A stretch of 64,000 nt of DNA from Dioscorea cayenensis subsp. rotundata (GCF_009730915.1 NC_052480.1:1922001-1986000), one strand, 5' to 3'. Counted from the stretch's first letter, positions 1 to 13,112 are shown. The notes: a model not told the origin generated them from the sequence alone. Made by a program: numbers and translations.

Positions 1-3000
1 ATCTCACCTACAAGCTCTCCGTAGAGAGTTTGAAACCCTAGAAATGAAGTCAGGAGAAGGAGTTTCAGATTACTTTTCAAGAGTTCTCTCTATGGCCAAC
101 AAGATACGTATCTACGGCAAATCAATGCAAGATGTCACGGTGGTGGAGAAGATTCTCAGGTCGTTAAGTGAGAAGTTCAACTATATTGTTTGTTCAATCG
201 AAGAATCCAAAGACATCGATCAACTTTCAATTGATGAATTACAGAGCTCTCTACTTGTTCATGAACAGAAATTCCAGCGTCATATTGGAGAAGAACAGGC
301 ACTCAAGGTCACCTCCAAAGACAAGTTTGGTGCAAGGAGACATGGTCGAGGTAATTACAGAGGCAAAGGGAGAGGGAGGGGCCGCCAGCCCTATAACAAG
401 TCTACAATAGAATGCTATAAGTGTCACAAGCTTGGACACTTTCAATATGAATGTCCAAGCTGGGACAAGGAGGCCAATTATGCTGAGGCAGAATAAACAG
501 AAGAGATGCTACTTATGTCTTATGTGGAGAAGAATGATGATCAGAGATCAAACACTTGGTTTCTTGATTCTGGGTGCAGCAACCACATGTGTGGTGACAA
601 AAGTCTATTTTGTGAGTTAAATGAGAAGTTCAGGCAGAATGTGAAGCTGGGAAATGATACAAAGATGGCCTTGTTAGGTAAAGGTAATGTGAAGCTGAAA
701 GTAGGTGGTGTTACACATGTCATTAGTGGAGTGTTCTTTGTACCTGAATTAAAGAACAATCTGCTTAGTATTGAACAACTCCAGGAGAGAAGATTGGTGA
801 TTCTCATCCAAAATGGGAAACTGAAGATTTATCATCCAGAGAAAGGGCTTATAATCCAGACTGAAATGGCTACAAATCAAATGTTTGTGTTACAGGTTAA
901 TTCTATACCCAAAAAGCCAACGTGTCTGTACACATCCACACAAGACTTAGCACATCTATGGCATTGTCATTATGGACATCTAAGTTACAAAGGGTTGAGG
1001 ACACTTCAGTATAGAAAGATGGTGCACGGGTTACCTTAATTCAAGACTCCATTAGTCGTGTGTGGAAACTGCATGGTTGGAAAGCAACACAAGGATTCAA
1101 TTCCGAAGAAGAGTAATTGGAGGCCTACAGGAAAGTTTCAGCTTGTTCATTCAGACATCTGCGGGCCTATCTCTCCCATTTCTAATAGCAAGAAAAGGTA
1201 CATACTATGCTTTATTGATGACTTTACTAGAAAAGCATGGACTTATTTTTTAGTAGAGAAATCTGAAGCACTTAGCATGTTCAAAATTTTTAAGAATTCT
1301 GTTGAGAAAGAAACAGGGAGGTTTATAAAATGTTTGAGAACAGATCGAGGGGGGGAATTTACATCACGTGAATTCAATGAGTTTTGCTCAAAGCATGGTA
1401 TCAAAAGACAACTAACTGTAGAATATACTCCCCAACATAATGGAGTAGCTGAAAGGAAGAGTCGCACATTGATGAACATGGTTCAATGTATGCTGACTGA
1501 AAAAGGGGTTCCAAAAATGTTCTGGCCAGAGGCTGCAAACTGGACAACATATGTTCTAAATAGAAGTCCTACTCTGGTGGTGAAGAATCAAACACCTGAG
1601 GAAGCTTGGAGTGGAAGTAAACCCTCAGTTGAACATTTTAGGGTTTTTGGGTGTGTGGGACATGTGCACATTCCTGATGTAAAGAGAACGAAGCTAGATG
1701 CAAAGAGCTTTACTTGCGTGTGAGTACTGAGTCTAAGGCATATAGACTTTACGATCCAATTACAAAGAAGATCGTCATTAGTAGGGATGTAGTTTTTGAA
1801 GAGGAGAAGTCTTGGAGCTGGGATAATAATTATAAAGAGCACATAGTAGTAGATTTGGAGTGGAATGATGATCATACTAATGCTGAGAATAGTGAAGCAG
1901 AAAATGAGGAAGAAGAAAGGGCCATTGACGAGTTAACTGGTAGCTCGCAAGCTGGTATGAATGAGGAGGTTTATTCAGTTCTAGAGAAGGACGAGTTAGA
2001 AGACCACCGGGATGGATGCGTGACCATGTGAATGGGGAAGGACTTTCAGAGGAAGAAGATAGTGCTAACTTAGCTCTATTTTCTTCAACAGATCCAGTGC
2101 AATTTGAAGAAGCAATGAAGCACAACAAATGGAGGGCAGCTATGGATGAGGAGATAAAAGCCATTGAAAGAAACAACACATGGGAGCTTACTGATCTGCC
2201 GAAAGGTGCAAAGAAGATTGGGGTGAAGTGGATCTTTAAGACTAAACTCAAAAGAAAATGGAGAAGTTGACAAGTTTAAGGCCCGGTTGGTAGCAAAAGG
2301 ATATGCGCAACAACAAGGAATAGACTATACAGAAGTATTTGCACCAGTTGCAAGAATGGACACGGTTAGGATGATTGTGGTACTAGCAGCTCAGAAGGGA
2401 TGGACCATTTATCAACTAGATGTTAAATCAGCTTTTTTGCATGGGGAGCTCAATGAAGAAGTATATGTGGAGCAGCCTAAGGGATATGAGTTGAAGAATA
2501 ACCTTCAAAAAGTGTATAGGTTGAAAAAGGCCCTCTATGGACTAAAACAAGCTCCACGTGCTTGGTTTAGTCGTATAGAAGCACATTTCACAAGTGAAGG
2601 ATTCGAGAGATGTTACAGTGAACATACTTTGTTCATCAAAACAACTAAGGGAGGTAAAATTCTCATTGTTAGTTTATATGTTGATAACTTAATATTTATT
2701 GGTAATGATGATTGTATGTTTGCTGAGTTTAAAAAGTCCATGTTAAGGGAATTTGATATGACTGATTTGGGAAGGATAAGATTTTTTTCTTGGCATAGAA
2801 ATATTGCAGAGTTCTGATGGAATTCATATTTGTCAAAGAAAATATGACTTGGAATTGTTGAAGAGGTTTGGGGTGGAGAATAGCAATTCAGTTCATAATC
2901 CTATTGTTCCTGGTTGTAAACTTATTAAAGATGAAAATAGGGTTGGTGCTGATGAGACTTTATTTAAGCAGATGATGGGTTGTCTCATGTACTTGACAAC

Positions 3001-3871
3001 TACAAGGCCGGACTCAATGTATGTAGTAAGTCTGATTACCAGGTACATGGCCAAACCAACAGAGTTGCATTTGTTGGCGGCTAAGAGGATACTAAGATAC
3101 TTAAAAGGGACTACTGGATTTGGAATTTTCTACAAGAAGGGAGGTTGTAAAGATTTTGTTGGATATACAAATAGTGACTATACAGGAGATATAGAAGACA
3201 TGAAGAGTACATCGGGTTATGTCTTTATGCTAAGTTCTGGAGCGGTGGCTTAGTCTTTAAAGAAACAGTCCATAGTTACACTATCAACCACTGAAGCCGA
3301 ATTCTTAGCTGCAGCAGCCTGTGCCAGTCAAGCTGTATGGATGAAGAGGATATTTGAAAAACTAAGTCTAGAGGAAAGTAGGTGTACTACAATTCTCTGT
3401 GATTATAGCTCTACAATTAAGCTATCGAAGAACCCAGTTTTACATGGTTGAAGCAAGCACATAAATGTACGCTTCCATTTTCTTCGGGAGCTCATGCAAG
3501 TTGGAACAATTGAGCTGATTTACTGTGGAACACAAGATCAACTAGCGGATGTGATGACAAAGCCTCTTACACTGGATGCTTTTCAAAGGTTTTGGAGTCA
3601 AATGGGGGTTTGTCAAGTTCCTGATCTAAACTAGTTGCAATTGAGAACTAGTTTAAGGGAGGGAATGAAGAGAAAGTTTAAATTCATAGTTTGTTAATTG
3701 TTCTAGATAAGATAAGCTTTTTTGATAAGATAAGACTTTCTGTTTTATCTGATTTGTTTTAGATAAGTCAGTATGTTTGATTATTTGGTTCTATCTTATT
3801 TTTGGTTAAATCTGTAAGGCTATATATTGGCCAAGTTCTTTTAATAAAGGACGAGTCATCTTGTCAAGTCT
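1..3871 (+). mobile_element. Ty1/copia LTR retrotransposon fossil, broken
   Basis: Copia-type order of parts is visible. Gag ends in a zinc knuckle (CYKCHKLGHFQYEC) around 44-496. A protease-like part with LDSGCSNHM lies around 506-900. Integrase runs about 906-1723, with the HNGVAERK motif. Reverse transcriptase is around 2090-2817 and RNase H around 2990-3600. A purine-rich tract near 3652-3664 is followed by what looks like the start of the 3' LTR (about 3665), with a TATA-like stretch near 3821. Integrase before RT fixes the superfamily as copia; the lineage is not assigned. The left end lies outside the window and the right LTR runs into the gap. The element is clearly broken, with several breaks spread over its length, so it is not a recent insertion; age cannot be measured without both LTRs. 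Confidence 0.93.
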
Positions 3872-4871
3872 NNNNNNNNNNNNNNNNNNNNNNNNNNNNN
3901 NNNNNNNNNNNNNNNNNNNNNNNNNNNNNNNNNNNNNNNNNNNNNNNNNNNNNNNNNNNNNNNNNNNNNNNNNNNNNNNNNNNNNNNNNNNNNNNNNNNN
4001 NNNNNNNNNNNNNNNNNNNNNNNNNNNNNNNNNNNNNNNNNNNNNNNNNNNNNNNNNNNNNNNNNNNNNNNNNNNNNNNNNNNNNNNNNNNNNNNNNNNN
4101 NNNNNNNNNNNNNNNNNNNNNNNNNNNNNNNNNNNNNNNNNNNNNNNNNNNNNNNNNNNNNNNNNNNNNNNNNNNNNNNNNNNNNNNNNNNNNNNNNNNN
4201 NNNNNNNNNNNNNNNNNNNNNNNNNNNNNNNNNNNNNNNNNNNNNNNNNNNNNNNNNNNNNNNNNNNNNNNNNNNNNNNNNNNNNNNNNNNNNNNNNNNN
4301 NNNNNNNNNNNNNNNNNNNNNNNNNNNNNNNNNNNNNNNNNNNNNNNNNNNNNNNNNNNNNNNNNNNNNNNNNNNNNNNNNNNNNNNNNNNNNNNNNNNN
4401 NNNNNNNNNNNNNNNNNNNNNNNNNNNNNNNNNNNNNNNNNNNNNNNNNNNNNNNNNNNNNNNNNNNNNNNNNNNNNNNNNNNNNNNNNNNNNNNNNNNN
4501 NNNNNNNNNNNNNNNNNNNNNNNNNNNNNNNNNNNNNNNNNNNNNNNNNNNNNNNNNNNNNNNNNNNNNNNNNNNNNNNNNNNNNNNNNNNNNNNNNNNN
4601 NNNNNNNNNNNNNNNNNNNNNNNNNNNNNNNNNNNNNNNNNNNNNNNNNNNNNNNNNNNNNNNNNNNNNNNNNNNNNNNNNNNNNNNNNNNNNNNNNNNN
4701 NNNNNNNNNNNNNNNNNNNNNNNNNNNNNNNNNNNNNNNNNNNNNNNNNNNNNNNNNNNNNNNNNNNNNNNNNNNNNNNNNNNNNNNNNNNNNNNNNNNN
4801 NNNNNNNNNNNNNNNNNNNNNNNNNNNNNNNNNNNNNNNNNNNNNNNNNNNNNNNNNNNNNNNNNNNNNNN
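3872..4871. other. Assembly gap (1000 N)
   Basis: A run of exactly 1000 N, which looks like a fixed-size scaffold gap rather than a measured distance. It separates the copia LTR from the 3' side of the cycloisomerase gene. Open frames that appear to cross it are artefacts. Confidence 0.98.
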
Positions 4872-5755
4872 CTTTGCAATTTGCTAGTTACTTCCTGATA
4901 GCTAAAAAGAAATTGACTTGCACATTACCATTCTCTCCACAGCTAACCAATGGTGCCACATCAACAGACAACAAAAGATCCAAATAAAATGGGGCAGAAA
5001 AAAGGAAGGGAATTCCAATTCTTAGCTTTATTTAAGATCTCAGTTGATGTATAATGATATGTTGAGTTATAAAAAGTAAAGTGGCTTATACAAAGTTATG
5101 CATGAAATATTGTAGCACATCACTTGTGTCTAATAAAGCAAGACGGACATCATGTTTGACAGCAATGAGTAGTAAACTTTACAAAAATATATATGAATGG
5201 AAAATCAAATATAATACCAGTATTTAAGAAATATTATAACAAATAAGCTAATAGATAGGCTAAATAGACGTTGGTTATCAACTTCTGATATTTAACAACA
5301 TATACAAATATATACACTAACAAATCCTAAAAACATATAAGCTAATAGATAGGAAAGCACATGATGGTCCTACACATTGCAAATATATTAATTATAAGGG
5401 TGTAGACATCCAGTCTTCTTATCAATATTGAGAAGCCATACTGACAATTACATTATCAATATAACAACAAAAGTAAAGGAGCTGTTGGACATATTGAAAA
5501 CACTAGAGAACATATTATTGTTGGAAGAACTAGGAAACTGGCATTTGATAAGTTCAGTAAAAGGGGTCCATGATCATTAGAGCAGGATCAGGAGCCAAAT
5601 AACACAGGAAAACAGCAAAACTGTCGTGAAGAAAAATATATCATTCAATTTGACTCAACAATCGGAAAGAAAATCCACCATGCTAATAAATATAAAACAT
5701 TGATCATTCCAAATTAACAGCCAACTTGAACCTACTCAACAACATTATTTCTAGT
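4872..5755. other. AT-rich stretch, intron or 3' flank of the cycloisomerase gene
   Basis: No exon of the expected C-terminal half of cycloeucalenol cycloisomerase is recognisable on either strand, and no other gene is seen. It may be a long intron leading into the gap. Confidence 0.4.
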
Positions 5756-5761
5756 CCTTAC

Positions 5762-7132
5762 ATTGTTCATTCTCCACTGAAGGGAAAGTATATGATGCCC
5801 CCAGTACTGTAAAGAAATAGTGGGTCCAAAAGTAATTCCCTACATAGCTGAAAATTATGATCCAAAGATGTGCCTGCCATCAGAAAGAAATACATTACAG
5901 CATGAGCCTGAACAGAATTTAACTCGAAAAGCAGTCGAAAAGAAAAGATAGCATCCAAATGATATGAAATGAAATCAGGGAGTGACAAGCAGCTCAGATG
6001 AATCTAAAAGAAAATACCTTTAACCAGTAACGATCCTTCAAGGGTCTGCCTTTATCTGCCTGTGACATATAGTCAACAAATCAAAGCTTTGAACAAGCAA
6101 AACACACAGAACACTCCGATTATCAAAGGTTCTTACGGCAAACAATCAAATCAGACAAGATTATGAGCATAGGTGTATAGTAATTAAAACAGTCTGAAAG
6201 ATGAAACAAAATATTGACCTTTCCCACGAGTACAAAGGGTATCAAGAACGAAGGGACCGCTGAAACTAATCCCAGAAGTAAATACTCCAGTTCAGTGAAG
6301 CTCTGCAACCAGATCAGTTTATTAATACAATAGAAACACTAGCAAGGAATTCATCTAGGACAATTTTAAGGCAACTGAAAAAAAAACATATACAGAGATA
6401 AAATGTTTGAAGAAAATAGCCAAATATCAAACTACATAATTTTACATTATCCAGAAGGAAAACAAACTACAGGTCTGTGATAGAATGAAAGAGGCAATTG
6501 GTCAGGCAATGCCCATCCTATTCAATAAATGCAGGACATTTTCTCAAGACTGTGAAAATCCCCTTTCTGCCGAGAAAGGCATGGTGGCAATGTCATGTAC
6601 CACAAGTACTTAGAACACTTGCCTAAAAGCAAGTAAAAGAAAAAGACATTACTTAAATAGATCAAACCAAAAACAAGTTCGGATTTTTGACTGTCAGCCC
6701 ATCAATCCACATCAATTATATACTTATTTAATCAGAAACTTCCATTCATCACCATTCAAGCGTTGAAAAATCACAATCTAGGCATTAATACATGGTCAAA
6801 GAACTCACTTTCCGCATCAAAGAAAGACAACAAGAATTATCATGAAAACCAAACAGAGAGAATGAGAAGCATGACAAGACCTCGTAGAGCTTGAAGGGGA
6901 CGACAATGCCGAGGCAGAGAGTGAGCCAAAACGGAGTGTAGAGAAGGAAGAAGGCCTCAGCCCAGCGCTTACTGGGATTGGAGGCGAGCCACAAGCTACG
7001 ATCGATGGCATCGGCGTTGTTCTTCTGGGTTCTCGGTCGACCTACAACGAAGAGAAGGAGAAACCCTAAAAAACGAAGGAGAGAAGGGTTGGGCATTGGA
7101 GTGAGAAGTGGGGAGGTGAGGTTACCGCCCAT
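5762..7132 (-). CDS. CPI1: Cycloeucalenol cycloisomerase, 5' part
   Basis: Opens the cyclopropane ring of cycloeucalenol to give obtusifoliol in plant sterol synthesis; the family is an ER membrane protein. Exons on the minus strand: 7132-7126, 7041-6881 (SLWLASNPSKRW, then LTLCLGIVVPFKLYE), 6302-6219 (FTELEYLLLGLVSAVPSF), 6059-6018 (ADKGRPLKDRYWLK) and 5873-5762 (AHLWIIIFSYVGNYFWTHYF, then GASYTFPS). All borders are GT..AG and match the Arabidopsis CPI1 exon order. The start at 7132 gives MGGRPRTQ if an 84-bp intron (7125-7042) is removed; that intron is in frame without stops, so retention is also possible. Exon 5762-5873 has one surplus base near 5777 (112 nt where 111 are expected), shifting frame before WRMNN. 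The C-terminal half (from VPHTTFF in homologues) is not found between 4872 and 5755; it may lie in the gap or be lost. It is either a real gene with an assembly error or a truncated copy. Confidence 0.85.
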
Positions 7133-7333
7133 GACGTAGTATCGGATCCGGGTCGAAGAAGACGGGTAAACGGATCTCCGGTTCAACGCCCGCAACCGCC
7201 GCCGCCGAGAGCTGAGTGGGCACAGCACTACCGGTTGCTTTCCACTTGAAGGTACTTGTCACTGATTACGTCAGCAATCACCATCGATCATTAAATTGTA
7301 ATAAATTTATACTTCAGAAATTGGGGACATAAA

Positions 7334-7406
7334 GCCCGTCTAGCTCAGTTGGTAGAGCGCAAGGCTCTTAACCTTGTGGTCGTGGGTTCGAGCCCCACGG
7401 TGGGCG
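7334..7406 (+). tRNA. tRNA-Lys (anticodon CTT)
   Basis: A 73-nt cloverleaf. The acceptor stem GCCCGTC pairs with GGTGGGC using two G-T pairs. The D-arm carries TAGCTCAGTTGGTAGAGC (box A), the anticodon loop CTCTTAA has CTT, and the T-arm has GTGGGTTCGAGCCCCAC (box B). Discriminator base is G. A T-rich tract follows directly and would end pol III transcription. No intron. It lies about 200 bp from the start of the cycloisomerase gene, pointing away from it. Confidence 0.97.
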
Positions 7407-7440
7407 TTTATTTTTTTATTTTTATTTTATTTTTATTTTT

Positions 7441-8080
7441 TTGACAAAATGGTCAATTTATATGTCAGTTCGTGCGCACCATGAAGATTGATCATTCGAC
7501 TCATGCAGCATCGCTTTTGACTACTAAAAAATTTGAATCATTACGTCCATGCAGTGCTGTATACGGGCGGCTGACGCCTCTCGATCACATTATTTGTCTA
7601 CTTTTTCTCTATTAAAATGTTTAATTGTCTAATTTTGTCGACAAAAAAGAAAAATTATATGGCAATTCGTGCGCATGAAAATTGATCATTCGGCTCATGC
7701 GCACTCACTCTACTAATATGAGAATTTATTGTTAAGCCCATTCTCATAATGGGAGACCTAGCACTATTAATTAATTATTTTTTAATTTTTTTCTATTAAA
7801 ATTTAAATTTTAATTTTTTTTAATTATTTTTTTGACAAAATGGTCAATTTATACGTCAGTTCGTGCGCACCACTCACTCTATTGATATGGGAATTTATTG
7901 TAAGCCTGTTTTCATAATGGGAGATCTGACACCATTAATCATTTTTGTTTGACAAAGTGGACAATTCATATGTTAAGTCGTGCACACTATGGGGATTGAT
8001 CATTCGGCTCATGCGCACTCACCTGATATAGAAATTGACTACAAATCTGCTCCCATAGCCAGAGATCTAACACTATTGTG
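7441..8080 (+). repeat. Four diverged tandem repeats next to the tRNA gene
   Basis: Related units begin near 7441, 7634, 7832 and 7949. Each starts with a variant of TTGACAAAATGGTCAATT, then a TCGTGCGCAC core, then GATTGATCATTCGGCTCATG and a GGGAGACCTAGCACTATT-like end. Spacing varies (about 190, 200, 120 and 130 bp) because some units lack internal parts. No coding potential. Origin unknown. Confidence 0.8.
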
Positions 8081-10630
8081 TATAATACATTTTAAATTTT
8101 GAACAATGAAGGTTTCTATAAAACACATTTTTACAATGGGATTAGTACCACGGGATCAAATGGCATTTGATTGTGTGGGAAATATAAATGAAAAGGTTAT
8201 GAATTTAATTAATTTTGTATTTAATATATGGCATGTATTAAAGTGTTTTTTTGATAATGATGATGAGAAGAAGGCCATTGAGTTTCATAACCCACATTTA
8301 AGGACACTAACTAGAAAAGTATCTGTTGGGAAAGAGAGTGGGTGAAAGTGATTATATGCATTCTAATTCTCTTTGCTTTGAAAGCAAGAGTCCATCTTTA
8401 TCTCTATTTGTATGGGGTCACTTACGTGTAGATATGTGTATTATATGATTATATTTTATAATAACATTATTCATAACATGTGGGTTAGGTTAGTATAGTA
8501 GTTGTTTACCAAATGATTTAGATTTTTAAAACATGAATGGAAATTTACATACGTTTACTTTAGATCTAAAATTATTTATTAAAATAATATCAATTAAAAA
8601 ACAAGTTCTAATTTTGTGGATTAGATCATGCAGTGCCACATTTGTGAAGTGTACCGGAAATTAAAACAATGCCCATTTTTATTTAATAAAATTATTTTTT
8701 TATTATCTAATTAGATCAATGACTACTTCAGTTGTTAATACTATAAAAATAATAACTGGATTAAAATACATAATTTAGTAAGCAAAAAAATGAGATTTCA
8801 ATAGCAACAAAGCTGGTTTATATGTTAGAGATTTTGGGTCACTTAAACAAGTAATTTCGAATTCAAATCATTATATATATAAAAACATCTTGGAAAAGAT
8901 CTATCTTTATATAGCTTTTGATACATACATAGTCCAGTCCGATCAAAAACAATAAATAAATAAATGCATAAATAATAAAAATTCAATAACCAATGGTAAT
9001 TGAAAAGCAAATTCCATAATTAAGAGGATGATTTAAAAAAAAATTTGATAATACATGAAAATTATCAATAACAGTAAGATGAAAACACATGGTTCAATTT
9101 AGTTAAAAATAAAAATTTCAAAAAAACTAACGTGATTCAAACATAATTTTACTTAAAAAAATACGTTTAATAAAGTTCAAAATTTATCAATAATGATGGT
9201 ACAAACTACAAACAAATATATTTTGGGAATTAAAAGCATTATAAATATTTAGGGGCAAGGCAAGTAAGGTATGGTCCTTCAAACACATATAGGGATTGTG
9301 AGAGTGATGTGTCAATCATTGCTCCCCAACGAACTCCACCGCAACATTAATTGTAAATATATTTGTATGGCAATAATAATACTTGAAGAGATGGCCATAA
9401 TAATAACATTTTTTTTTTTTTTAGTTTTTTATTTATTGAAAAATAATGGCGTGTCTTTCTCTCTAAGTTATCTTTCTTGCATGGGAAGTGGTATAATACA
9501 TCACATGATGATGCTAATAATATTAATAATAATGCACACTTTCAAACAACCATCAATTTTTTATTACAAAAATAAGATAATAAAGCTGCTGTTTCAGACA
9601 TGAAATTTATATTATTAACGTGTTTTTTTTTTAAATTTTTTTTAAATTTGATTTGTGTTGTGAATGTAATTATTCAAAATTAATAAAAAAGAGGATATAG
9701 ATGGTTATAGTTTATATTTAAAAAAAAACAATGTAAACATGGATATTAAATACAAATATTTTTTAAATAAAATAAATAAACTATAATTTATTAAAAAAGA
9801 ACAACGGGAGATGACTGGACACAAAGACATTTACTGAAAGTAAATTAACAAAATTTTAAATTTAAAAAATAAAATATCCACCAGAAGTAAAAAAAAAATC
9901 TACAATTGGTTGGTACAAGTGATAGAAATTTTGATATTTTAAATAAAAAATTTTAAATTCAGATTTTTATAAACGGAAAAAAAAAATACTATTTGAGAAA
10001 GATTTATTTCTTTGTAACCTTTTTAATACCTCATTAAGGGCCAGTTTAGACATGAAGTTTTAAGAAAACCAATCAGTACAAAAAAATAATAATAAAAATA
10101 GATCCATTTAAAAATAAAAACTGCTTCTACAGTCCTTTTTAAACCATGGGACTTTAATTATACATATTTTTAAGCAGTCAAGGATAATATTGTTAATTTA
10201 CAACATCATTAATTTTTTTAAAAAAATAAATCATAATGACAAAATGCATTTTAAAGAAATAAAATTGATAATCTCTCCCTCTCTCTTCTTTTTATCAAAC
10301 AAACACTATAAAATTAAATAAAATACAACTTATTATTAATTTAAAAAAAAAAGAAACTTCTGTTTTTCTGAATGAAAATGAAAACAATAAGAAAAAACAA
10401 AAGAAAACTATAAAATATGCTCTTATATCCCAATTATCCACTAGATCACTCAAGTGGTCCTTCAAATCAAAAACCATTTCATTGTATTAATCAACTAACA
10501 AGCAAAGTTTTTCTCATCAATCCAACAAAATTATTCACCTCTCAAATCAATCCCAATCCCAATCCCACTCAACTAATCTCACTTCCAAATGTTTTCATTC
10601 TCTCCCCCCTCAATCCTTCCTTATATTTCA
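8081..10630. other. AT-rich intergenic DNA, no supported gene
   Basis: Long A/T tracts and low-complexity DNA. A 79-codon open frame at 8106-8345 resembles nothing I know. Short stretches such as 8820-8940 and 9900-10030 look like very old repeat debris. Confidence 0.6.
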
Positions 10631-10636
10631 AGCATC

Positions 10637-10650
10637 CAATCCATTTTCCG

Positions 10651-10685
<35 letters not shown>

Positions 10686-10687
10686 AA
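10637..10687 (+). repeat. TTTTCCA heptamer array
   Basis: About seven head-to-tail copies of TTTTCCA with one TTTTCCG variant, roughly 320 bp upstream of the LRR receptor kinase start. Pyrimidine-rich upstream DNA of unknown role. Confidence 0.8.
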
Positions 10688-10943
10688 TTTTTTCTAATTC
10701 ACTTTGCTTTCTCTCTACTCACGTACCTTCGACGCCTTAGGTTTTTGGCGGGAGCCCTGACCCCACCGGCAATCAAAACCCCACCAACTTATATACTACC
10801 ATCCATATATTTACCTTAACCTGTACCCACGGAAAAAGACAAATTCTCTCTCCTTTAAATCTGGAACTGACCTTGTCCTACTAAAGGTGCAGGATAAGCT
10901 ACGATGATCCTCCGTGCCACCAAACACCACACATTCTCTCTCT

Positions 10944-10950
10944 TATATAA
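10944..10950 (+). promoter_or_regulatory. TATA box of the LRR receptor kinase gene
   Basis: TATATAA in a CT-rich context about 50 bp before the chosen ATG at 11001, which predicts a short leader. Inferred from position and motif only. Confidence 0.5.
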
Positions 10951-11000
10951 CGAGTCCTTTGTCTTCTTTCTCTCTCTCGTCGGAGCTTGAAGGTCCATCA

Positions 11001-13112
11001 ATGGAGTTCTATGCCTTCGTTTGGGCTTTGATGATTCTAGGGTTTGGGAGCAGTGGAACGAAGCGTAGCTCCATGGCGCTCACGCCGGATGGGCTCACGT
11101 TGCTGACGTTCAAAGCGGCGGTGAGCTCCGACCCGGCCAATGCCTTGGTGACGTGGAACGAGGATGATGAGGATCCTTGCCGATGGCCGGGAGTTTCGTG
11201 CGCTAACATTAGTGGGAATCCTCGTGTCGTTGGCGTCGCCGTCTCCGGCAAGAACCTCTCCGGCTATATCCCGTCGGAGCTCGGCTCTCTCCTCTATCTC
11301 CGCCGCCTTAATCTTCATGGAAATCGCCTCTCAGGTCACATTCCGTCCGAGCTCTTCAATGCTACTTCCCTTCATTCGCTCTTCTTGTATGATAACAACC
11401 TCTCCGGCTCCATCCCTCCGTCTCTCTGCGATCTCCCCCGGCTCCAAAACCTCGATCTATCCAAGAATTCCATCTCCGGCACGATCCCACTTGATCTCCG
11501 TCACTGCCGGCAGCTCCAGCGGTTGTTACTCGCTCGAAACCGTATTTACGGTGAGATCCCTGCCGGGATCTGGCCGGAGATGGAGAGTCTCTCTCAGCTT
11601 GACCTCTCTTCCAATCAATTCAACGGATCGATCCCGACGGACCTTGGCGAACTCGGATCCCTCGTCGGCACACTCAACCTCTCCCACAATCACTTCTCCG
11701 GTGAGATCCCGACTTCTCTCGGCCGCCTCCCGCCGGACGTCAGCCTCGACCTCCGGTTCAACAACCTCTCCGGCGAGATCCCGCAGACTGGATCTCTCGT
11801 CAACCAAGGTCCCACTGCTTTTCTCAACAACCCACTCCTCTGCGGATTCCCACTCCAAAACCCCTGTCAGAACAACGTGGCCCCAGCACCACCTGGGGGA
11901 CAGATTCCATCTCCGACAACGGGTACCCCACCGGAGAAACACGGGCTCCGTCCAGGTCTCATCATCCTGATCTCCATCGCCGATGCAGTCGGCGTAGCCC
12001 TAATCGGGCTGATCGCTGTCTACGTGTACTGGAAGGTGAAGGACCAGGGCAACGGCTGCAGCTGCACCGGCCGGAGCAAGCTAGGTGGCGATGGCAACAG
12101 TGCGATCTGTGGATGCTGGCGGGCTGGGATTGGTTCAGATGAAGGGGAATCGGATAAGGGAGATGGAGGAGGAGGAGGAGGAGGTGGAGAAGGAGAACTG
12201 GTAGCTATAGACAAAGGATTCTCATTCGAATTGGATGAGCTATTGAGGGCATCAGCGTACGTGCTGGGGAAGAGTGGGTTGGGAATTGTATACAAGGTGG
12301 TGCTGGGCAACGGCATTCCAGTGGCGGTGAGGAGGTTGGGGGAGGGTGGGGCGCAGAGATACAAGGAGTTCTCGGCGGAGGCGCAGGCAATTGGAAGAGT
12401 GAAGCACCCGAACATAGTGCGGCTCAGAGCGTACTATTGGGCGCAGGATGAGAAGCTTCTCATCACTGACTTCATTTCCAATGGGAATTTGGCTACTGCT
12501 CTTCGAGGTTAGTACTACTACTCTCTCTCTCTCTCTCTCTCTCTGTTCCTCTTATTTCCCTCCATTTTCTCTCTTTTTTATTTATTTATTAATTTCTTGA
12601 TTGAATCCTTTTCCAATCTGAATGCTAATTCGTTTTTATCAATGAAAACAAAAAAATAAAATGAAAATTGCTAGTTTTGATTTTAAATATTTGAAACAAA
12701 ATCTGAAATAAAGAGTAGAAATGCTTCTTAAAAAAAAAATTTTGGTTTTGTAGTTTGGGGATATAGTTAGTAATTGTCCATTCTGAATTAATTTTTTGTT
12801 TTAACTTGAATAAAGTTTTCTATATATTTTTTATTATATCTATATCACTAGATGGAGATGGTTAGGCCTCTGTTTGGGAATGGACCACTTAGCCTGTTAA
12901 TTATGTTCTAAAGAAAATTGAAAACAAAAATGCAAAATGATATCTTATTGCATAGATTAAACCCTTTAATTTGGGATTGACATACTTGAATTTAAATGGA
13001 AATACTTCACAAGATGTTTCTGCCTCTTTTTATACTTAATTACAGTTAGTCATATAGCTTAGCACAATTTAGATAGTGTTTACACTTTACATAGAGAATA
13101 AGAAAGGATGAA

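Noticed and set aside
1-3871. A functional retrotransposon
   Set aside because: The element is broken in several places and cut by the window edge and the gap; annotated as a fossil only.
3802-4898. Long open frames on both strands across 3802-4898
   Set aside because: They consist almost entirely of the N gap; no real coding sequence.
7441-8080. CRISPR-like array
   Set aside because: Units are long, diverged and variably spaced in eukaryotic nuclear DNA; no spacer pattern or cas gene.
8106-8345. 79-codon open frame beside the tandem repeats
   Set aside because: No recognisable domain, no splice or promoter support, and composition like the AT-rich spacer around it.
11164-11970. 268-codon frame overlapping the LRR kinase, and similar long frames on both strands of GC-rich exons (20458-21123, 49957-50421)
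   Set aside because: Shadow frames created by high GC third positions in real exons; Ser/Arg/Pro-rich translations without family resemblance.
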